Shown: positions 43,450 to 50,692 of the stretch, one piece after another | Position numbering within the stretch: the stretch's first letter is position 1 | How the letters are laid out: each line of letters starts with the position of its first letter | Origin: Nocardioides faecalis | GTDB lineage: Bacteria > Actinomycetota > Actinomycetes > Propionibacteriales > Nocardioidaceae | Length of the DNA: 64,000 nt | Assembly: GCF_018388425.1 (NCBI RefSeq) | Contig: NZ_CP074406.1 | Coordinates: 3,224,001 to 3,288,000 of the forward strand | Reading direction: 5' to 3' | The notes under the pieces: model-generated | What the model was told of the DNA's origin: nothing | The model's database searches: none | Seen by the model: only the letters and a program-made list of their open reading frames with translations | Translations under genes and position numbers: made by a program

Positions 43450-44622
43450 GTGGGCCACGTTCTGGACAGCATCATGGAGCACGCGGAGGAGATCCGCGCC
43501 GCCGCCGCCGAAGGCGAGGCGCTGATGCGCCTGCCCGACACCACCGCCAAGACCCTGCGCGACTCCGGCATCGTGCGGATGTTCCAGCCCAAGGAGTACG
43601 GCGGCCTGGAGGCCCACCCGCGCGAGGCCGCGGAGACCACGATGGAGCTGGCCAAGCTGGACGGCGCCGCGGGCTGGGTGGCCGGCATCGTCGGCGTCCA
43701 CCCCTGGGAGCTGGCGTTCTTCGACCGCAAGGCCCAGGACGAGATCTGGGGCGAGGACCCCGACATGTGGATGGCCTCGCCGTACGCCCCGATGGGCGTC
43801 GCGGTGCCCGTCGACGGCGGCTACCTCCTCAACGGCCGCTGGTCGTTCTCCTCCGGCACCGACCACTGCGGCTGGGTGATGATCGGCGCCGCCGTCGGTG
43901 ACAAGGACGGCAACCGCACCAACGAGGTGCTCCACGTCGTGCTGCCCCGCTCCGACTACGAGATCGACGCCGACTCCTGGGACATGCTCGGCCTGCGCGG
44001 CACCGGCTCGAAGGACCTCATCGTCAAGGACGCCTTCGTGCCCACGCACCGCACCCTCTCCGCAGACCTCGTCCTCGGCGGCGACGCCTGGCGCCAGGCC
44101 GGGCGCGACGAGACGCTCTACCGCTTCCCGTTCTCCTGCCTGTTCCCGCTGGGCATCACCTCCGCGATCATCGGCATGACCGAGGGCCTGCTCGCCTGCT
44201 ACGTCGCCGCGCAGAAGGAGCGGGTGCAGGTCACCGGCGTGCCGATCAAGGAGGACCCCTACGTCCTGTTCGCGATCAGCGACGCCGCCGCCGAGATCGC
44301 GGCCTCGCGCGCCGCGCTGCTGGAGACCGTGGACCGGTTCTGGGACAAGACCGAGCGCCGCGTCGAGGTCACCTTCGAGGAGCGCGCCGCAGGCCGTCGT
44401 ACGCAGATCGCGGCGGGGTGGCGCGCGGTGCGTGCCATGGACGAGGTCTTCACCCGTTCCGGTGGTGCGGCGATGAAGGCCGACGGCGTCATCGGCCGGT
44501 TCTGGCGCGACGCGCACGTGGGCCTGACGCACGCGATCCAGGTCCCCGGCATCACCTACCACTCGGCCGCCCTGGCCCAGCTCGGCGGGGAGCCCGAGGG
44601 CATCTACCGCTCGATGATCTGA
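43450..44622 (+). CDS. hsaA: 3-HSA hydroxylase oxygenase HsaA
   Basis: Hydroxylates 3-HSA at C4 to give the catechol substrate of HsaC, using reduced flavin from HsaB. The 390 residues have the acyl-CoA-dehydrogenase-like fold of class D flavin monooxygenases: RMFQPKEYGGLEAHPREAAE, WSFSSGTDHCGW and LRGTGSKDLIVKDAFVP. GTG 43450 has AGGAAGG upstream. It runs into hsaC 29 bp later. Confidence 0.9.
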   Translation: MGHVLDSIMEHAEEIRAAAAEGEALMRLPDTTAKTLRDSGIVRMFQPKEYGGLEAHPREAAETTMELAKLDGAAGWVAGIVGVHPWELAFFDRKAQDEIWGEDPDMWMASPYAPMGVAVPVDGGYLLNGRWSFSSGTDHCGWVMIGAAVGDKDGNRTNEVLHVVLPRSDYEIDADSWDMLGLRGTGSKDLIVKDAFVPTHRTLSADLVLGGDAWRQAGRDETLYRFPFSCLFPLGITSAIIGMTEGLLACYVAAQKERVQVTGVPIKEDPYVLFAISDAAAEIAASRAALLETVDRFWDKTERRVEVTFEERAAGRRTQIAAGWRAVRAMDEVFTRSGGAAMKADGVIGRFWRDAHVGLTHAIQVPGITYHSAALAQLGGEPEGIYRSMI

Positions 44623-44651
44623 GAGAAACACCGAGAGAGGGACGAACCAAC

Positions 44652-45563
44652 ATGACCGAACTGCGTAGCCTCGGCTACCTGCGGGTCCAGTCGCAGGACG
44701 TGGCCCGCTGGCGCGAGCTGCTGATCGACGGCCTGGGCATGGCCGTCGGCTCCGGGCCGAACCCCGAGGCCCTCTACGCCCGGGTCGACGAGCGCCGCTC
44801 GCGGATCCAGGTGCTGCCCGGTGACTGCGACAAGGCGCTGGCCGTGGGCTGGGAGGTGCGCGACGAGTTCGCGCTGGCCCGCGTCCGCGAGGCGGTGGAG
44901 AAGTCCGGCCGCGAGGTCGAGGTGCTCAGCCGCGCCGAGGCGAACGCGCTGGACGCCGAGGCCGTCATCGCCTTCAACGACCCCGCCGGCACCCGGCTCG
45001 AGGTCTTCTTCGGCCCCGTCCTGGACCACAGCCCGGTCGTGACGCCGTACGGCGGGCGCTGGGTCACCGGCCCGCACGGGCTCGGCCACGTGGTGCTCCC
45101 CACCCACGTGTTCGAGGAGTCCTACGACTTCTACACCCAGGTGCTGGGCTTCCTGCCGCGCGGCTCGATCCGCCTGGACGCCGACGGGCTGGCCCGGGTG
45201 CGGTTCCTGGGCATCAACCAGCGCCACCACAGCCTCGCGCTGTGCCCGGCGCCGCCGAACACCGAGCCGGGCATGGTCCACCTGATGACGGAGGTCGACA
45301 CCCTCGACGCCGTCGGCCAGGCCCTGGACCGGGTCAACAAGCAGGCGTTCTCGATCTCCTCGACGCTGGGCCGGCACACGAACGACAAGATGATCTCGTT
45401 CTACGTGCGCGCCCCCGGCGGCTGGGACCTCGAGTTCGGCACGGAGGGGATGCTCGTCGACGAGCGGTACTACACCGCCGAGGAGATCACCGCCGACGCC
45501 TACTGGGGGCACGACCAGACCGGCTCGGAGCCGCTGAAGGCGTTCATCCCCGCCGAGGGCTGA
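44652..45563 (+). CDS. hsaC: 3,4-DHSA extradiol dioxygenase HsaC
   Basis: Fe(II) type I extradiol dioxygenase that opens steroid ring A by meta-cleavage. The 303 residues contain two vicinal-oxygen-chelate modules; metal ligands are expected at His in GLGHVVLPT, His in NQRHHSLALCPAPP and Glu in WDLEFGTEGM. AGAGAGGGACG precedes ATG 44652. Followed by two IclR genes that may respond to pathway intermediates. Confidence 0.93.
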   Translation: MTELRSLGYLRVQSQDVARWRELLIDGLGMAVGSGPNPEALYARVDERRSRIQVLPGDCDKALAVGWEVRDEFALARVREAVEKSGREVEVLSRAEANALDAEAVIAFNDPAGTRLEVFFGPVLDHSPVVTPYGGRWVTGPHGLGHVVLPTHVFEESYDFYTQVLGFLPRGSIRLDADGLARVRFLGINQRHHSLALCPAPPNTEPGMVHLMTEVDTLDAVGQALDRVNKQAFSISSTLGRHTNDKMISFYVRAPGGWDLEFGTEGMLVDERYYTAEEITADAYWGHDQTGSEPLKAFIPAEG

Positions 45564-45639
45564 GTCCCGCACCTCCGGCTCGCCCCACCTGCTCCCGGGA
45601 CCGTCGCAAACCCCACATGCGGCGGTCCCGGGTCTCATT

Positions 45640-45645
45640 TAGGCT
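45640..45645 (+). promoter_or_regulatory. -10-like TAGGCT for the first IclR gene
   Basis: TAGGCT lies 44 nt before ATG 45690, with an inverted-repeat operator (45653-45670) between it and the start codon. Confidence 0.4.
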
Positions 45646-45652
45646 CACTCAT

Positions 45653-45670
45653 TGATTGTTCGATCAATCA
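45653..45670. promoter_or_regulatory. Operator TGATTG-TTCGAT-CAATCA
   Basis: A perfect 6-bp dyad with a 6-nt spacer just before the first IclR gene. It shares the CGATCAAT half-site with palindromes before the second IclR and the TetR genes. Confidence 0.75.
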
Positions 45671-45689
45671 GTACCTCTCGGGAGATCTC

Positions 45690-46346
45690 ATGACCGTCAC
45701 CGACGACAACCGTCCGCAGTCCGTCATGGGTCGCGCCCTGCTCCTGATGGAGCCCTTCCGTGAGGCCGACGGCCTCACCCTCACCGACCTGGCCCGCGCC
45801 GCCGGGCTGCCCCGCTCCTCGACCCACCGGATGCTGCTGCAGCTGGTCGAGGTCGGCTGGCTGCACCGCCGCGGCACGACGTACCACCTCGGCCACAAGC
45901 TCATGGAGCTCGGCTCGCTGGCCCAGCGCCACGACCGCATCCACCGCGCCTGCATCGGCGCCGTGCACCAGCTGCACCGCCACACCGGCGCCGCCGTCCA
46001 CCTCACCGTCCTCGTCGAGGACGAGCTGCTGTGCCTGGAGAAGGTCGGCGGCCGCTGGGCCGAGTCGCTCGGCACCTACGTCGGCCAGCGCCTGCCCGCC
46101 GGCGAGGGCCCCTGGGGCGCGGCCCTGCTCGCCCACCGCGCCGGGACGACGTACGCCGTCCACGAGCACGACCTGAACGACCCGGCAGGCCGGCCCTTCC
46201 GCCATCTCTCGCTGGCCTTCGACGCCGGCCAGGGCGAGCGGGCCGCCCTGTCCCTGACGCACCCGGGCGAGCAGATGCCCGCCGGTTCCACCGCCGCCCT
46301 CACGCACGCCGCCCAGGGCGCCGCGGAGCTCCTGCGCACCTCCTGA
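45690..46346 (+). CDS. IclR-family transcriptional regulator, copy 1
   Basis: A 218-residue IclR-type regulator, shorter than usual (about 250). The winged helix is at LTDLARAAGLPRSSTHRMLL, followed by TYHLGHKLMELG and the effector domain (LVEDELLCLEKVGGRWAESL). The C-terminal effector region is compact. It is 127 bp after hsaC and preceded by a dyad operator, suggesting autoregulation and control of the steroid genes. Confidence 0.85.
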   Translation: MTVTDDNRPQSVMGRALLLMEPFREADGLTLTDLARAAGLPRSSTHRMLLQLVEVGWLHRRGTTYHLGHKLMELGSLAQRHDRIHRACIGAVHQLHRHTGAAVHLTVLVEDELLCLEKVGGRWAESLGTYVGQRLPAGEGPWGAALLAHRAGTTYAVHEHDLNDPAGRPFRHLSLAFDAGQGERAALSLTHPGEQMPAGSTAALTHAAQGAAELLRTS

Positions 46347-46474
46347 CGGCCCGCTTCGCCGTACGCCGCCTGACGCCTCTGCGTCGTGCGGCGCGTTCGT
46401 GCGCACGCATGTTGCACACACGTTTCGACCCCGATTGATGCGCACCACACGGAGTGATACCTTCATCACACGCT

Positions 46475-46494
46475 GATTGATCGCTCGATCAATC
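46475..46494. promoter_or_regulatory. Operator GATTGATCG-CT-CGATCAATC
   Basis: A 9-bp perfect dyad with a 2-nt centre, ending 18 nt before the second IclR gene; closely related to 45653-45670. Confidence 0.8.
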
Positions 46495-46512
46495 CGAGAT
46501 CGGAGGTGCCTC

Positions 46513-47277
46513 GTGAGGAACGGCGACGACTTCTCCCCCGCGGTCATCAACCGCCTGGCCGGACTGCTGGACCAGTTCTGCGAGGGGCGCGAGCTGACGC
46601 TCTCCCAGCTCGCCGACGGCGCCGACCTGCCCCGCTCCTCGGTGCACCGGCTCCTCTCCCAGCTCGTCGCCTCCGGCTGGGTCACCCGCAACGGACGCAC
46701 CTACGCCCTGAGCCGGACGATGGTCGAGTGGGGCAGTCGCGCCCAGCAGCACGACCCGCTCTACCGCGCCGCTCACCCGATCCTGCAGGAGCTGCACGCG
46801 AGCACCGGCCTGGTGGCCCACCTGGCGGTGCTCGACGGCACCGACGTGCGCTACCTCGACAAGGTGGGGCGCAGCACCGTCGCCCTGCCGTCCCGGATCG
46901 GCGGCAGCCAGCCCGCCCTGCGCACCGCGCTCGGCAAGGCGATCATCGCCCACTCCGGCGCGACCCAGCGCGGCGTCGGCGGCACCCTCGAGACCCTGGT
47001 CCCCGGCGGCCCCTCCCCCGCGCTGCGGCGTGAGATCGCCCAGATCCGGCAGCGCCACGTCGCCCACGAGCGGAACCAGTCCGTCCCCGGCATCGCCTGC
47101 CTGGCGGCCCCCATCGGCGACGAGCAGCTCTGCGTCGGCGCGCTGTCGCTGTCGGGTCCCACCGAGCTGCTCGACGAGGTCGCCCTGGCCATGCCGGTGC
47201 GCCGTGCCGCGCAGCAGGCGTGGCGGGCGCTGAGCGAGGACCGGTCCGCCGTGGCGCGGCTGGTGCACGCCGGCTGA
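46513..47277 (+). CDS. IclR-family transcriptional regulator, copy 2
   Basis: A 254-residue IclR regulator. Winged helix LSQLADGADLPRSSVHRLLS, then LHASTGLVAHLAVLDGTDV and the effector-domain closing segment HVAHERNQSVPGIACLAAPI. GTG 46513 has GGAGG 7 nt upstream. Two IclR genes in tandem with related operators suggest recent duplication or a paired switch. Converges on an SDR gene. Confidence 0.88.
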   Translation: MRNGDDFSPAVINRLAGLLDQFCEGRELTLSQLADGADLPRSSVHRLLSQLVASGWVTRNGRTYALSRTMVEWGSRAQQHDPLYRAAHPILQELHASTGLVAHLAVLDGTDVRYLDKVGRSTVALPSRIGGSQPALRTALGKAIIAHSGATQRGVGGTLETLVPGGPSPALRREIAQIRQRHVAHERNQSVPGIACLAAPIGDEQLCVGALSLSGPTELLDEVALAMPVRRAAQQAWRALSEDRSAVARLVHAG

Positions 47278-47313
47278 CCCAGGCCCAACAGCCCCGGCTC
47301 GGCGTACCCCGGT

Positions 47314-48105
47314 TCAGCGCACGAGGGCCTGGCCGCCGTCGACGGCCAGGGTGTGCCCGGTGATGTAGCGCGCGGCGTCGCTGCACAGGAACACCACGGC
47401 CGGCCCGATGTCGGTCTCCGGGTCGCCGAGGCGCCGCATCGGGACGGTGCTCAGGTAGGCCTGCGCACCGTCGGGGTCGAAGCGTGCCCAGTCCTGCATG
47501 GTCGCCGAGTCGGCCAGCGGCAGGACCGCGTTGACCCGGATGCCGTCACCGGCCCACTCGCACGCCGCCGTACGGGTGAGCACCCGCACGGCCTCCTTGG
47601 CGGCCGCATACGCGCCCGTCCCCGAGGGGTTCCAGGTGATGCCCGCGGCCGAGCCGAGATTGACCACCGTGCCGCCGTCGCGCAGGTGCGGGTGCGCGGC
47701 GCGCATGAGCCGCCAGGTCGCGGTCGGCCCGGAGGCCATCGCCGCGTGGTAGGCCTCGTCGCTCACCTCCAGGAGCGCTCCGGGCGCGGGGGTCTGGGCG
47801 TTGTTGACCAGGACGTCGAGGCCACCGAAGCGCTCGACGACGCCGGCCACGACCTCGCTCACCGCACCCGGGTCGCTCACGTCGGCGACCAGCACGGTCG
47901 CCTCCCCGCCGCGCTCGGTGATCTCGGCCGCGACCGCGGCGAGGGTCTCGGCGGTCCGTCCCACCAGCGCCACCCGGGCGCCCGCGGCAGCCAGGGCGAG
48001 GGCGATGCCGCGGCCGATACCCTGGCCGGCGCCGGTGACGAGCGCGCGGCGCTCGGCGAGCGGGAAGCCGGGCGCGTACGGCGCACGGGCGTGATCAGTG
48101 GACAT
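47314..48105 (-). CDS. SDR oxidoreductase in the steroid island
   Basis: A 263-residue classical SDR: VTGAGQGIGRGIALAL, VNNAQTPAPGALL, YAAAKEAVRVLTRTAACEWA and ITGHTLAVDGGQALV. The catalytic set reads N-S-Y-K, with Ser in LGSAAGITWNPSG. It may be a hydroxysteroid or hydroxyacyl-CoA dehydrogenase. AGGAG lies upstream of ATG. It is divergent from the TetR gene, so the two share a control region with a palindrome at 48134-48153. Confidence 0.88.
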   Translation of the reverse strand: MSTDHARAPYAPGFPLAERRALVTGAGQGIGRGIALALAAAGARVALVGRTAETLAAVAAEITERGGEATVLVADVSDPGAVSEVVAGVVERFGGLDVLVNNAQTPAPGALLEVSDEAYHAAMASGPTATWRLMRAAHPHLRDGGTVVNLGSAAGITWNPSGTGAYAAAKEAVRVLTRTAACEWAGDGIRVNAVLPLADSATMQDWARFDPDGAQAYLSTVPMRRLGDPETDIGPAVVFLCSDAARYITGHTLAVDGGQALVR

Positions 48106-48133
48106 GAGGATCTCCTGACAGGTCGATCGGATT

Positions 48134-48153
48134 CATTGACCAAGCGATCAATG
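48134..48153. promoter_or_regulatory. Operator CATTGACC-AAGC-GATCAATG
   Basis: A dyad (CATTGA/TCAATG outer pairs) between the divergent SDR and TetR genes. The GCGATCAATG half resembles the CGATCAAT half-sites of the two IclR operators. Confidence 0.7.
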
Positions 48154-48172
48154 GGTGTGGGAGGATGAGGTC

Positions 48173-48757
48173 ATGGACCCGAACGAGCGGCGGCGGCTGA
48201 TCCTCGACCGGTCGGCGGAGATCTTCGCTCGCAAGGGCGTCTCGGCGACCACCATCCGGGAGATCGGCCAGGCGGTCGGGGTGCACTCCGGTGCGCTCTA
48301 CCACTACTTCCCGTCGAAGGAGGCGATCGTCACCGAGCTCGTCCGCGAGTACGTCACCGACCTCGCCGGACGGTGCCGCGCAGTGGTGGCGAAGCAGCTG
48401 CCGCCGCTGGAGCGGATGCGTGCCTTCACCGAGATCGTGCTGGCCACCAACGTCGACTACCCGGGCGCCACGGCGGTCTGGCGACGCGAGGGCGACTACA
48501 TGCGCGAGCGCGTGGTCGAGGCCGACCTCACCGAGCTCGCGGACACGATGACGCACGCCTGGCAGGAGGCGATCCGCGACGGGGTGGCCTCCGGCGAGCT
48601 GCGCGCCGACATCGACCCGCGGATCTTCCACGAGCTCATCTACGACGCGCTGTGGCACACCGAGCGCTGGTTCACCCCCGGCGAGCAGCACACGGTGCGC
48701 GAGCTGGCCGCGATCGTGACGTCGGTCTTCGTCGACGGCATGCGCGCCCGCGACTGA
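48173..48757 (+). CDS. TetR-family regulator, copy 1
   Basis: A 194-residue TetR regulator: RSAEIFARKGVSATTIREIG then QAVGVHSGALYHYFPSKEAI is the DNA-binding domain (about 13-52), followed by an all-helical ligand domain with YPGATAVWRREGDYMRERVV. ATG 48173 has GAGGATGAGG upstream. It probably autoregulates at 48134-48153 and controls the divergent SDR. A CoA-thioester ligand would fit KstR2-type proteins but is not shown. Confidence 0.88.
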   Translation: MDPNERRRLILDRSAEIFARKGVSATTIREIGQAVGVHSGALYHYFPSKEAIVTELVREYVTDLAGRCRAVVAKQLPPLERMRAFTEIVLATNVDYPGATAVWRREGDYMRERVVEADLTELADTMTHAWQEAIRDGVASGELRADIDPRIFHELIYDALWHTERWFTPGEQHTVRELAAIVTSVFVDGMRARD

Positions 48758-48870
48758 GCAGGACACAAGACACCGGACGCGGGGCACAGGACGCGGGGCA
48801 CAGGACACGGGGCCCGAGACGAGGAACCCGCCCCACCGTCGTGTCCCGGTGACGGTGGGGCGGGCGGGTC
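48758..48870. other. Convergent gap with short direct repeats
   Basis: Contains three near-copies of GGACGCGGGGCACA (about 48777-48818) and then a GTGTCCCGGTGACGG/CCCCACCGTC-type dyad toward the kshA end. No gene is supported. Confidence 0.5.
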
Positions 48871-50004
48871 TCACGAGGAGCTCGAGAGGTTCTCCTCGAC
48901 CTCCTTGTGCCAGTTCTCCAGCGCGCGCTCGGTGTCCACCTCGAACTCGAACCGCGCGGTCATGTCCTCGGTGACGTCCTCGAGGTCGACGTAGAACTGC
49001 GAGTACCAGCGGCGCAGCTGGTAGATCGGGCCGTCCTCCTCGGTGAGCAGGGGGTTCTCGATGCGCGACTTGTGCTTCCAGATCTCGATGTCCTGCTGGA
49101 ACTGCTCCTCGAGGCCGTCGGTGAACAGGGTCGCCATCTCGGCGGCCTGCTCGTCGCTCATGCCCTCGATCTTCTTCACGATCGTGCCGAACTGGAGCAC
49201 GAAGGAGTTGTTGGTGACCGGGTAGTGGCAGTTGATCAGCTTCGACTCGACCGTGGTGCCGTCGGCGACGGTCCAGATCGTGTCGAGCATGAAGGACGGG
49301 CCGTAGTAGTAGGCGTCCGAGATCGTCTGGGCCTCGGGCAGGTCCATCTGCACGCCGGTCTTGATGTCGTCGCGACCGTAGGAGCGCATGTGCTGGCCGG
49401 CCATGTGGCCGTCGAAGACGTTCTTGAAGTACTCGGGCATCTGGTAGTGCACGTAGAAGAAGTGCGCCATGTCCACGACGTTGTCGACGATCTCGCGGCA
49501 GTGCGAGCCCTCGACCAGGATCGACGTCCAGGTCCACTCGCTCCACTCGCCGTCCTCGTAGCCCTCGATCTCGGGGATCGCGAGCTCCGGCGGCGGCTGG
49601 GAGCCCTGGGGGCAGTGCCAGAGCATGAGCATCCCGTTGCGGACCATCGTGGTCCAGGTGCGGGTGCGCGCGAGCTTCGGCGTACGACGCGCGTAGGGCA
49701 CGGCCTCGCAGCGTCCCTGGCCGTTCCAGCGCCAGTCGTGGAACGGGCAGGCGATGGTGTCGCCCTTGATCTCGCCGCGGGCGAGGTTGCCGCCCATGTG
49801 CCGGCAGAACGCGTCCAGGACGTGCAGCTCGCCCTTGGAGTCGGCGAACACCACGAGCTGGGTGCCGAAGGCCTTGACCTGGTGGGGCTTGCCGTCGCGG
49901 AAGTCGGCCGCGCGGCCGATGCAGTGCCAGCCGCGGGCGAAACGGGTCGGGTTGTCCCCGGCCTCGATGTCGCGGATCTCGATCCGCTCCTGCTCGATAG
50001 TCAT
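48871..50004 (-). CDS. kshA: 3-ketosteroid 9-alpha-hydroxylase oxygenase KshA
   Basis: Rieske non-haem iron oxygenase that hydroxylates C9 of 3-ketosteroids, which opens ring B after Delta1-dehydrogenation. The 377 residues show the Rieske motif CRHMGGNLARGEIKGD with CPFHDWRWNG (CxH...CxxH) and the catalytic iron site region in VDNVVDMAHFFYVHYQMPEY (Asp/His/His). ATG 50004 has GGAG upstream. Its reductase KshB is at 38312-39340. Confidence 0.93.
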   Translation of the reverse strand: MTIEQERIEIRDIEAGDNPTRFARGWHCIGRAADFRDGKPHQVKAFGTQLVVFADSKGELHVLDAFCRHMGGNLARGEIKGDTIACPFHDWRWNGQGRCEAVPYARRTPKLARTRTWTTMVRNGMLMLWHCPQGSQPPPELAIPEIEGYEDGEWSEWTWTSILVEGSHCREIVDNVVDMAHFFYVHYQMPEYFKNVFDGHMAGQHMRSYGRDDIKTGVQMDLPEAQTISDAYYYGPSFMLDTIWTVADGTTVESKLINCHYPVTNNSFVLQFGTIVKKIEGMSDEQAAEMATLFTDGLEEQFQQDIEIWKHKSRIENPLLTEEDGPIYQLRRWYSQFYVDLEDVTEDMTARFEFEVDTERALENWHKEVEENLSSSS

Positions 50005-50089
50005 TCGTTCTCCAAGTGGGTGTGGGTGGGGCGGCCGGCCGACGTACCGGCTCGGCAAAGGGGGCTGGGCGAGGTGCTCGGCGCGGGGC

Positions 50090-50359
50090 TCAGCGGGACG
50101 GGGCGGGATCGCCGGGCAGCCGGATGACCGACGGGTCGCTGCGCAGGCTCATCTCGATGTCGCCCCGGGCGACGGCCTCGTCGATCGAGGCGTCCAGTGC
50201 GGTGCACCGCAGCAGGTAGCCACCGCCGGCGCGGGCGAGCTCCGCCTTCTCCCGGCAGGTGCGGGCGGCCTCCGCCGTCCACTGCACGGAGGTGTGCGCC
50301 GGGCTGTACTTCGCGACGTCCACGCGGGTCTCGCAGGTCTGACAGGCGAGCGAGTGCAA
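50090..50359 (-). CDS. Small CxxC protein upstream of kshA
   Basis: An 89-residue protein starting (as Met) HSLACQTCETRVDVAKYSPA then HTSVQWTAEAARTC. One CxxC near the N-terminus and two later cysteines suggest a small zinc or Fe-S site; this is inference. The YSPxHTSVQW block looks conserved from memory of similar proteins in steroid-degrading actinobacteria. TTG 50359 is chosen since GAGGAAGGGAAC lies upstream. It is 85 bp upstream of kshA on the same strand. Confidence 0.68.
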   Translation of the reverse strand: MHSLACQTCETRVDVAKYSPAHTSVQWTAEAARTCREKAELARAGGGYLLRCTALDASIDEAVARGDIEMSLRSDPSVIRLPGDPAPSR

Positions 50360-50500
50360 GATCTCTGTTCCCTTCCTCGGAATGGCCCGAGGGTAGGAAA
50401 ATGATGTGGCCCATCCCACACCGTTTCAGCCCAGCGGAACACGGTGCCGCCGACCCGAAGCACCGTGGCGCCGAGGGCCCGGGCGCTCAAGGCTGAGACG

Positions 50501-50592
50501 GTCGACCACGAGGGGCGACTCGAGCGACCACAGTGGGTGATTCGACCGACCACGGTGGGTGATTCGACCCGGTGGGGGACTCGGCGAGGAGG
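50501..50592 (+). repeat. 22-bp tandem repeat, locus 2
   Basis: Three to four 22-bp units (for example TGATTCGACCGACCACGGTG) ending GGACTCGGCGAGGAG. The same unit and end-sequence occur 27 kb away at 23195-23254. Confidence 0.8.
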
Positions 50593-50627
50593 CGACAGGT
50601 TTGGGGATCGGTGGTTCACTGACCCCC

Positions 50628-50649
50628 GGGGTGAACGCGTGTTCACCCC
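50628..50649. promoter_or_regulatory. Operator GGGGTGAAC-GCGT-GTTCACCCC
   Basis: A 9-bp perfect dyad with a 4-nt spacer, 43 nt before the MFS gene. The likely ligand-bound repressor is the TetR protein encoded at the end of the same operon. Confidence 0.8.
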
Positions 50650-50692
50650 CCTCCCGAGCCGACAGCTCACCCGACCCGAAAGGCATGACCCG

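Larger units (their letters stand above)
50360..50692. other. 333-bp divergent gap with repeats and an operator
   Basis: Holds the leader and a TACCCT -10-like hexamer of the CxxC gene on the left, the 22-bp tandem repeat in the middle (50501-50592), and a dyad operator at 50628-50649 near the MFS gene. No additional gene is supported. Confidence 0.7.
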
